Translations under genes and position numbers: made by a program
The notes under the pieces: generated by a model
What the model was told of the DNA's origin: nothing
Databases searched by the model: none
The model's input: only the letters and a program-made list of their open reading frames with translations
Assembly (NCBI GenBank): GCA_948468495.1
Contig: CAOKJI010000097.1
Location: 1-6,775, forward strand
Direction of reading: 5' to 3'
Origin: an uncultured Dorea sp.
GTDB lineage: Bacteria; Bacillota_A; Clostridia; Lachnospirales; Lachnospiraceae
DNA length: 6,775 nt
Shown here: positions 1-5,641 of the stretch, in pieces
Numbering within the stretch: the first letter of the stretch is position 1
How the letters are laid out: every line of letters starts with the position of its first letter

Positions 1-350
1 GTAAGTCTTGCGATTATGATATTTACAATAAAAATTGCCAGAAATGTAAAAGAGATTTCAGTTCCCAAACCTAAATCATTCATAGCAATTCCGTTGAGAA
101 CCTCTGTTGAAGGTATGATTCCGTCTAAATGGAACGCTTCGCTAAACATATCCCCGAAGTGGCCTATGGTCCTTACCAGGACGCCGGAACCGGCTGATAA
201 TACCATGAAACCTAGCAGAGTTTTAAAAGTGCCTGAGATAATTTCTCCTATATTCTTTTTTTGAAGGATTAATCCAGCTAAAGAAACTAATGCAATTATA
301 ATAGCTGTCTGGGTTAATATATTTTTAATAATAAAGTTAACGATTGTCAT
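1..350 (-). CDS. PTS ascorbate-type EIIC (UlaA/SgaT family), 3' end outside window
   Basis: Membrane permease of an ascorbate-type phosphotransferase system; it would carry its sugar or sugar acid across the membrane while the partner EIIB phosphorylates it. The first 116 residues are visible. They show a hydrophobic helix at about residues 11-29, then the stretch around residues 39-58 containing GFMVLSAGSGVL. This closely resembles the N-terminal GFMLLQAGSG region of E. coli UlaA. Another hydrophobic segment begins at about residue 101. Family members have roughly 420-470 residues, so about three quarters is missing at the left edge. The ATG is preceded by AGGAGG four bases upstream, and that site overlaps the stop of the EIIB gene; only 8 bases separate the genes, so they are probably translationally coupled. 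The family is clear from sequence and context. The substrate is not: UlaA relatives in Firmicutes need not carry ascorbate. Confidence 0.88.
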   Translation of the reverse strand, partial: MTIVNFIIKNILTQTAIIIALVSLAGLILQKKNIGEIISGTFKTLLGFMVLSAGSGVLVRTIGHFGDMFSEAFHLDGIIPSTEVLNGIAMNDLGLGTEISFTFLAIFIVNIIIARL

Positions 351-358
351 TTTGCCTC

Positions 359-685
359 CTATTCATTGTCGTGAGACGAATCTAAAATGCCGGTGTTCTT
401 CAGAACAGGAACAAGGTGTTCTTTGAGTTCCTGCTTATTTACAAGGTTTCTTACAAAAATAAGTTTGGTTTTTGTTTCATCAATTTGCAGCTTGGTAAAT
501 TGTCTTCTGAAATTTTCTGCAGTTATGATAATGTCAGCCTTTAAGGATGCTGCGCTTGAGATATCGCAATGTTCCAGATGTGCTTTGACGCCAAGGCTTC
601 TTAGAACATCCTCGACGCTCATCTGACATGCAAAACTGCTTCCCAGACCCAGACCGCATACCATTAAAATATTCAGTTCTTTCAT
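359..685 (-). CDS. PTS ascorbate-type EIIB (UlaB/SgaB family)
   Basis: Small cytoplasmic phosphocarrier of 108 residues that passes phosphate from an EIIA to the substrate bound by the adjacent EIIC. The N-terminus NILMVCGLGLGSS has the EIIB phosphocysteine loop, with the acceptor Cys at residue 10. A second Rossmann-like strand, ADIIITAENF, follows at about residues 50-60, as in UlaB. Length fits the family (about 100 residues). I start at the ATG at 685. The GTG at 694 in the same frame belongs to the ribosome binding site GAGGTG, which sits seven bases before the ATG, so the longer reading beginning MIKM is unlikely. The gene lies 61 bases after the regulator and 8 bases before the EIIC gene, with no terminator between, so it is probably the middle gene of a regulator-EIIB-EIIC operon. 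The pairing with a UlaA-like EIIC supports the ascorbate-type assignment over lactose or galactitol types. Confidence 0.88.
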   Translation of the reverse strand: MKELNILMVCGLGLGSSFACQMSVEDVLRSLGVKAHLEHCDISSAASLKADIIITAENFRRQFTKLQIDETKTKLIFVRNLVNKQELKEHLVPVLKNTGILDSSHDNE

Positions 686-746
686 TTTAATCACCTCGAT
701 TTTTTGTTCTCAATTTATTAAAACAGGATTGATTTGTCTGCTTTTG

Positions 747-2861
747 TTATTCTTCCAGAGCAAATAATACTTTTTTGAAATCGGTAAGGTTTGTTTTGGA
801 AGATAACTCTTCTATTTTTCCATCTTCATTAATTAATTTGACAATGGTAGACATGATTTTCAGGTGGGAATCATTGTCAATTGCGGCCAGACAGAAAATA
901 ATGGAAACAGGATCATTATATTCATTGTTAAAATTGACTGGCGGATTCAATGTCATTATGCTGACTCCCAGCCGGTTCACATACAGGCCGGGCCTTGCGT
1001 GAGCCAGTGCGATTCCTGGCCCGATCACAATATATGGACCTAATTCATGAATAGAATCAATCATTGCATCGGCGTATTCCGGCTGAATAGTCTGATCGTC
1101 TATCAGGGGCTTGGCTACCTGGCGCATTGCCTCCTGCCAGTTATTTGCATTCTGTTGTAGTAAAATATGCCTGTCCGCTAGGATATCACTTATCATAGGC
1201 TGAACTCCTCTCTTATTGATTTCAATTTTATATTTTTGAAAAAGTTGTTGTAAATCCTGCATGAATGCCATTTTGTCCAAATTTTTATTTTTCTTTTCGG
1301 CTAAATTTACGATTTCCTGAAATAGTCGTTCATTTGATTCGGAAGCACAGGATTTATTTTGCTGAAATAAGGTTTCGTTTTTTTTAATAAATTTTTGAAT
1401 CTTAACTTTATCGTCCGGAGTTAATATAGGATTGACTTTCAATGACAGCATTTGCGGAATGGGAATGTCAGTTGTTTTTAATACGAAATCAGCGTCTAAT
1501 TTTCTGAGGATTCCGGTCTCATTAGAGCTGATAACACCAATTACGTCAAGCTCATTCTGATTTCGTAATTTCTCAGCCAGAAGTTCTCCGGTTACTACAC
1601 CATGTCCGCAAATAATAATTACCCGGTATTTTCTCTTAATTGCCGCGTTTATCTTTTCGCGAGCGGCGCCGAAATGTATGCATAAATATGCGATTTCCTC
1701 ATCGGATATCATGCCGCCGAACTGTTCCTGAGAATTTGTACATATTTGTTGAAGGTCGCGAAAGGTAGAAGAAAAATCATGTCTGACCATATGAGTCAGC
1801 GGATTATATATTTCTATTTTACCTTTTAACCGTTTGAGCAAAGCATTCAAATGGTAAAATAAATTTTCAAATAGCGCAGCCTCGTTTGTATAAGGAATAT
1901 TCTGGAGCTGTGACATCTGATGGATCAGATGAATACATAACATCTGGCATCTTGCCCAATCCTCTGAAAATTCTGTTTTTCGTTTCAGGTTTAAACTGTC
2001 GACCATGAAGCCCAGATAAGTTTTTTCTATTTCTTCTATCTCATACATATCAAATTTCCGCAAAAAAAGGTTTACAATATTTCGAGGGTGTTTTTTTTCG
2101 CGTTTTTTGATAAATAATTCTTCCCCATTTATCCGGTGATTACTTTCGTATCTTTTTTTCCATATTGAGAAATATACGGATAACTGTGCGTAATAAAGTA
2201 TATTGTCAGTTGTTCGGTCTTGCTCCATATATTCTTTCAATGTCGTAAATATTTTTTTGAAGTTTTCTCCGTCGATGTAATTTAGTATAGTCTGCTCAGT
2301 TAAAGACAGGAGAGCCGTATTAGCAGAATCTAAAAATTTGCTGACATCAATTCTCGTATTAATAATGTTGTTTAACAGTAAACGAATTGCCCATTCATCG
2401 CCGTTTAAGCGGAAGCCATTTTTTGGCGTACTAATAATTTCCAGTTGGAAGCGGGAGCACATTTTTCTAATATCCCGCATATCCGAATCGATTGCACTTT
2501 TACTTACTGAGAAGATAGTTTGGAAATCCTGGGCAAAAACGGGCTCTCCATTATCCAGAATAGAAAATAAGATAATCATCTTACGCTCTTCTTTACCTAC
2601 AAAGCTGTCATTGGAATCATTTGTTAAGATTTTTTGTTCTATACACCTTCTTTCTACTTTGTTTGTTGACAGACGGACACCTTTTCCATGGAATTTTTTG
2701 ATTTTTTCGAAATGATTTACCTGCAGCCAGTCATTAAGGGCATCAATGGTGTAACGAACTAACCGTACTGAGATATTTAATTCACTGGCTAATTGTTCAT
2801 ATGTATAAATGGAATCTTCATTTAACAATAGAGATAATAGTTCAACATTTCTTTTTTTCAT
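747..2861 (-). CDS. PRD-containing PTS-controlled transcription regulator (BglG/MtlR/LicR-like) with EIIB-like and EIIA domains
   Basis: Multidomain regulator of 704 residues, probably the activator of its own PTS operon. Order: winged HTH (about 6-58; recognition region near TYEQLASELNISVRLVRY), a second Mga-like HTH (about 93-145), PRD1 (about 187-292), PRD2 (about 298-402), EIIB-like domain (about 411-497, CGHGVVTGELL with Cys418), and a fructose/mannitol/ascorbate-type EIIA (about 553-700, PGIALAHARP with phosphorylatable His621; second conserved His666 in DNDSHLK). PRD2 keeps its two expected histidines (His337 in LFYHLNAL, His396 in IAYLCIHF). In PRD1 the expected first His seems replaced by Tyr230 (SVYFSIWKKR), and I see no second one. 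In this family HPr and EII proteins phosphorylate PRD, EIIB and EIIA residues to report sugar flux. The ATG at 2861 follows AGAGGTGG; the in-frame GTG at 2870 is part of that site. It is the first gene of the operon, upstream of EIIB and EIIC. The target promoter is inferred. Confidence 0.92.
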   Translation of the reverse strand: MKKRNVELLSLLLNEDSIYTYEQLASELNISVRLVRYTIDALNDWLQVNHFEKIKKFHGKGVRLSTNKVERRCIEQKILTNDSNDSFVGKEERKMIILFSILDNGEPVFAQDFQTIFSVSKSAIDSDMRDIRKMCSRFQLEIISTPKNGFRLNGDEWAIRLLLNNIINTRIDVSKFLDSANTALLSLTEQTILNYIDGENFKKIFTTLKEYMEQDRTTDNILYYAQLSVYFSIWKKRYESNHRINGEELFIKKREKKHPRNIVNLFLRKFDMYEIEEIEKTYLGFMVDSLNLKRKTEFSEDWARCQMLCIHLIHQMSQLQNIPYTNEAALFENLFYHLNALLKRLKGKIEIYNPLTHMVRHDFSSTFRDLQQICTNSQEQFGGMISDEEIAYLCIHFGAAREKINAAIKRKYRVIIICGHGVVTGELLAEKLRNQNELDVIGVISSNETGILRKLDADFVLKTTDIPIPQMLSLKVNPILTPDDKVKIQKFIKKNETLFQQNKSCASESNERLFQEIVNLAEKKNKNLDKMAFMQDLQQLFQKYKIEINKRGVQPMISDILADRHILLQQNANNWQEAMRQVAKPLIDDQTIQPEYADAMIDSIHELGPYIVIGPGIALAHARPGLYVNRLGVSIMTLNPPVNFNNEYNDPVSIIFCLAAIDNDSHLKIMSTIVKLINEDGKIEELSSKTNLTDFKKVLFALEE

Positions 2862-3102
2862 TTCGTCCACCTCTTGTTTGTATTATAAACTTTTTGACAT
2901 TTATGATAAAGTGGATGTTTTTTCTAATTATAATTGAAAAAATATACACTATTTATCGTTTTTTACGAAAATAATAATAAATTAATAGAATTTAATTCCA
3001 GCAGTAGGTATACCAGTGTTTTACGGATTCCCAGTATATGGTTCAGGTATTCCATTAACCCAATCGATATTAAAGTTAAGATTGGCAGAGTTAATGGAAC
3101 CA
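2862..3102. other. AT-rich intergenic region with short palindromes and a possible coding relic
   Basis: No convincing gene lies between the malQ hairpin and the regulator start. The part nearest the regulator (2862-2998) is very AT-rich and holds the candidate promoter plus palindromes: TTTATGATAAA (2900-2910), AATTATAATT (2926-2935) and GAATTTAATTC (2988-2998, central T unpaired). A TCGT/ACGA mini-hairpin is at 2956-2968. The part from about 2984 to 3102 is less biased and looks coding in more than one frame. On the minus strand one frame reads NIDWVNGIPEPYTGNP, a stop at 3021-3023, then NTGIPTAGIKFY and a second stop at 2982-2984. The plus strand also has an open frame, but with no start codon or ribosome site. 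I recognise no family in either, so a gene relic is only a possibility. Confidence 0.4.
2882..2909 (-). promoter_or_regulatory. candidate sigma-A-type promoter of the regulator-EIIB-EIIC operon
   Basis: On the minus strand a perfect TATAAT lies at 2887-2882. A 4/6 match to TTGACA (TTATCA) lies at 2909-2904, with a 16-base spacer. Transcription would begin near 2875, giving a leader of about 14 bases that just contains the ribosome binding site. A perfect 11-base palindrome, TTTATGATAAA (2900-2910), covers the -35 element and could be an operator. The weak -35 would suit an activator-dependent promoter. Inferred from sequence only, in very AT-rich DNA. Confidence 0.45.
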
Positions 3103-3137
3103 AGAAGGGAAGACTGCCCTCTGCAGTCTTCCCTTCT
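3103..3137 (-). terminator. probable rho-independent terminator after malQ
   Basis: A perfect 15-bp stem, AGAAGGGAAGACTGC paired with its exact complement, encloses a 5-base loop (3118-3122). It begins 5 bases beyond the malQ stop codon. In the minus direction the following bases are only mildly T-rich (TTGGTTCC). The plus-direction flank (ATATTTTATC) is richer in T, so the hairpin could act in both directions, although I see no plus-strand gene ending here. It marks the end of the maltose cluster. Confidence 0.7.
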
Positions 3138-3142
3138 ATATT

Positions 3143-4645
3143 TTATCCCTGCGGCAGTCTCCCATACCTCCGAACCGCCGAATATATGAAGTTCTTCAGC
3201 TCCTCTGTAAGCTCTTCCTTCCTCACCCTCCATTTCCAGTTGTCCCCGGTTGTAGAGGGCACGTTGATTCTTGCCCTGTTATCATACCCCAGCCAGTCTG
3301 GCAGCGGTATCACGCACAGTCTGGCCACGCTTGCCATCGCCGTACAGACAAGAGGAACATACATCTCTTTATCCGGGCGGTAATCTTCACACAGATATTC
3401 CCGGACCATCTGTCTTTCTTCTTCCTTAAGACCTTCACAGAACCACCCGGTAACCGTCTCATTGTCATGGGTTCCCGTATATACCACGCTGTTTCTGTCA
3501 TAATTATGAGGGAGATAATCGCTGGCGCTTCCCGAATCTCTGGAATCGAAAGCAAATTCCAGTACCTTCATTCCCGGATAACCCGTATCAGACACCAGCT
3601 TCCTCACCGAATCCGTAACGTATCCCAAGTCTTCCGCGATGATTTGCCGCTCTCCAAATACCTCCCGGACTTTCTCAAACAGTTCAATTCCGGGTCCTTT
3701 CTTCCACTGGCCCGTTCTCGCGTCTTCCGCCCCGTAGGGAATGGCGTAATACTCATCAAATCCCCGGAAATGATCAATCCGCACCACATCGTACATCCGG
3801 AAGCAGAACGCTAGCCGTCTCATCCACCAGCCAAAGCCTGTGGACTTGTGATAATCCCAGTCATATAACGGATTCCCCCATAACTGTCCCACCGCTGAAA
3901 ACCCATCCGGAGGACAGCCGGCAACAGCTAACGGACGGCTCTGTTCGTCAAACTGAAACAGCTCTTTCCCGGCCCAAGCGTCCGCACTGTCCATCGCTAC
4001 ATAGATGGGAATATCCCCGATAATCCCGATTCCCTGACTGTTCGCATAATCTTTCAGCCCCAGCCATTCCCGGTAGAACTCAAACTGGAGAAATTCATAA
4101 AAGCAAATCTCCTGTTCAAACTCCTTTCGCTTCTTTTTCAAAGTTTCCGTATCCCGATATTTCAGCGTATCCTCCCACAGCGTCCATGGTTCTCCGCCAT
4201 GCCCGTCTTTCAGAGCCATAAATAACCCGTAATCCTCCAGCCATTCCTTCTCTTCCCGGCAAAATTGCAGGAAATCGCTGTCTTCCCATATCCGGCTTCT
4301 GTCAAATGCTTTCTTTAATATAAGATACCGGTTCTCATACAAAATCCCGTAATCAATATACCGGTCATCTTCTCCGAACTCCGTTTCCTCACATTCTTCC
4401 CCTGTAAGCCATCCATAAGAGACAAGCCTTTCCAGACTGATAAAAAAAGGATTCCCTGCAAATGTAGAGAAGGACTGATAGGGAGAATCCCCATATCCCG
4501 TAGGCCCCAGCGGAAGAATCTGCCAGAAGGCCTGTCCCGTCTCCTTAAGAAAATCTATCCATTCATATGCCTCTTTTGAAAAACATCCAATCCCATACCG
4601 GGACGGCAGGCTGCTTACCGGAAGCAGTATTCCGCTCTTTCGCAT
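3143..4645 (-). CDS. malQ: 4-alpha-glucanotransferase (amylomaltase, GH77)
   Basis: Cytoplasmic amylomaltase of 500 residues, the usual length for the compact bacterial GH77 enzymes. It transfers glucan segments from one alpha-1,4-glucan to another or to glucose, turning maltose and short maltodextrins into longer dextrins plus free glucose. The N-terminus (SGILLPVSSLPSRYGIG) and the substrate loop (PPDGFSAVGQLWGNPLYDW, about 245-263) are characteristic. The catalytic residues are in place: nucleophile Asp291 in VVRIDHFRGF, acid/base Glu338 in IIAEDLGYV, and the stabilising Asp394 in TGTHDNETV. The ATG at 4645 follows AGGAG nine bases upstream. The gene sits 125 bases after the phosphatase gene and ends just before a strong hairpin, so it is probably the last gene of the maltose cluster. 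In this context it would use maltose set free by the upstream phosphatase. It looks complete and intact. Confidence 0.97.
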   Translation of the reverse strand: MRKSGILLPVSSLPSRYGIGCFSKEAYEWIDFLKETGQAFWQILPLGPTGYGDSPYQSFSTFAGNPFFISLERLVSYGWLTGEECEETEFGEDDRYIDYGILYENRYLILKKAFDRSRIWEDSDFLQFCREEKEWLEDYGLFMALKDGHGGEPWTLWEDTLKYRDTETLKKKRKEFEQEICFYEFLQFEFYREWLGLKDYANSQGIGIIGDIPIYVAMDSADAWAGKELFQFDEQSRPLAVAGCPPDGFSAVGQLWGNPLYDWDYHKSTGFGWWMRRLAFCFRMYDVVRIDHFRGFDEYYAIPYGAEDARTGQWKKGPGIELFEKVREVFGERQIIAEDLGYVTDSVRKLVSDTGYPGMKVLEFAFDSRDSGSASDYLPHNYDRNSVVYTGTHDNETVTGWFCEGLKEEERQMVREYLCEDYRPDKEMYVPLVCTAMASVARLCVIPLPDWLGYDNRARINVPSTTGDNWKWRVRKEELTEELKNFIYSAVRRYGRLPQG

Positions 4646-4783
4646 CTTTCCTTTCTCCTAACTCTATTTTCACCCTGCTGCTTTTGACACTCCTGCATCC
4701 ATCCATGCCGGCACAGCATTGCTTAATAACTTCTGTTTCGCTTGCCTCGACGTTGCTGCCGCGCTTGTGTCTATGGCGCGGCA
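4646..4783. other. structured intergenic segment between mapP and malQ, possible dispersed intergenic element
   Basis: This 125-base spacer plus the last codons of mapP has no ordinary promoter or T-run terminator. TGCCGCGC (4757-4764) pairs with GCGCGGCA (4776-4783), an 8-bp stem whose 11-base loop reaches into the mapP stop codon. The palindrome TGCCGGCA lies near 4708-4715. On the minus strand two frames stay open throughout; one reads QAKQKLLSNAVPAWMDAGVSKAAG-like sequence (in parts: QAKQKLLSNAV, then PAWMDAGVSKAAG) up to a TGA at 4670-4672, with no own start. I have an impression of having seen near-identical stretches between genes of Lachnospiraceae, which would make it a dispersed repeat; that cannot be shown from one copy. 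The malQ ribosome site (AGGAG, 4655-4659) is at the left end. Confidence 0.35.
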
Positions 4784-5631
4784 ATCTCGGCTAATATCCC
4801 GTAATGGTCTGAAATAACCGGTTCTCTCTCACCGGAGAACGCTACCCGGAAGGAAGTAACCTCTACCGGATATTTCGACCAGATATAGTCAATACATAAC
4901 CCTTTTTCTGCTTCCCTTCCCCAGCCGTCAATCTTTCCGGGAACGGTAATCTCATTCTCCTTCTTCCCGGAAAGCCTGCAGGTATCCAGCCAGCCGCATC
5001 CGCGCACATAATCATAACCCGTATTCCTCTGATTTGCCGGGCTGTTAAAATCCCCCATCAGGTAAATATTTCCCTCTTTTCCGGAAAGCTGCTTCTGCAG
5101 GCGGTCCATTTGACGGGAAAACGGCTCCTCTGCATCCTCCCACCATCCCAAATGGGCGGACACAAACCAGCTCTTCTGTCCATCCGGGCCTGTCTGAATA
5201 CTGACAGCTTTTCTGGTCTTCCAATTATGGTAGTCTCTGGAATCTGACAGATAATACGCCTCCGCCCGTTCAATGGGGAGCCTGCTGATTACAGCAAGCC
5301 CCTCGTCAAAGACTCCGTATCCCACCTTAATTCCATCCCAGGTCCAGGAGTATGCATACCCCTGTTCCCTTAGCCTGTACATCAACTGCAGCGCATAGTT
5401 ATCTTCCCGTATTACCGTCTCTTCATTGACCGGCACATAAGAACCCGGCATCTCTTTACTGACAGCCTGCCTGTCTCTCGTCTGGCATACCTCCTGCAAA
5501 GCGATAACATCCGCCTGCTGCCGGATAATACAATCCGCAAGCGCATCCAGATTGCTCCGAAACAGTTTTTCCGGAAAGCCCACAGCATGGCTGTGTGCAT
5601 TCAGTGTCATGAGCTTCATCTTTTTTTCCAT
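4771..5631 (-). CDS. mapP: endonuclease/exonuclease/phosphatase-fold hydrolase, probable maltose 6'-phosphate phosphatase
   Basis: Protein of 286 residues with every signature of the metal-dependent EEP fold: Asn11 in MTLNAHSH, Glu47 in VIALQEV, GLAVISR near 111-117, His160 in VSAHLGWW, Asp194 and Asn196 in MGDFNSP, Asp248 in CIDYIWSK, and Asp275-His276 in ISDHYG. No signal peptide or membrane segment is seen, so it is cytoplasmic. The fold alone could mean a nuclease or a phosphatase. The position, directly behind a maltose-type PTS permease and before malQ, matches MapP of Enterococcus faecalis, an EEP-family enzyme (EC 3.1.3.90) that dephosphorylates maltose 6'-phosphate made by the PTS permease MalT. 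I chose the ATG at 5631: the ribosome site TAAGGA (5639-5644) overlaps the malT stop and lies seven bases before it. The ATG at 5655 would overlap malT and has no good site; the ATG at 5619 is possible. Fold certain, substrate inferred from context. Confidence 0.8.
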   Translation of the reverse strand: MEKKMKLMTLNAHSHAVGFPEKLFRSNLDALADCIIRQQADVIALQEVCQTRDRQAVSKEMPGSYVPVNEETVIREDNYALQLMYRLREQGYAYSWTWDGIKVGYGVFDEGLAVISRLPIERAEAYYLSDSRDYHNWKTRKAVSIQTGPDGQKSWFVSAHLGWWEDAEEPFSRQMDRLQKQLSGKEGNIYLMGDFNSPANQRNTGYDYVRGCGWLDTCRLSGKKENEITVPGKIDGWGREAEKGLCIDYIWSKYPVEVTSFRVAFSGEREPVISDHYGILAEIAAP

Positions 5632-5641
5632 CACATAATCC

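Noticed and set aside
16..264. 82-codon plus-strand open frame at the left edge
   Set aside because: It is antisense to the UlaA-like EIIC, whose translation matches the family well.
2894..2934. plus-strand promoter from TTGACA (2894-2899) and TATAAT (2929-2934)
   Set aside because: The spacing is 29 bases, far from the usual 16-18, and there is no plus-strand gene downstream.
2862..3142. catabolite-responsive (cre) sites for CcpA
   Set aside because: No good match to the TGNAANCGNNNNCA-type consensus was seen in the spacer; the promoter of the maltose cluster lies outside the window, so its control cannot be judged.
2934..3383. 149-codon plus-strand open frame starting in the intergenic region
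   Set aside because: Most of it lies antisense to malQ, it has no ribosome binding site, it crosses the terminator hairpin and the product resembles no family I know.
4563..4784. 73-codon minus-strand frame across the mapP-malQ spacer
   Set aside because: It overlaps the ends of both neighbouring genes in another frame and has no ribosome site; the spacer sequence is better described as non-coding or repeat-like.
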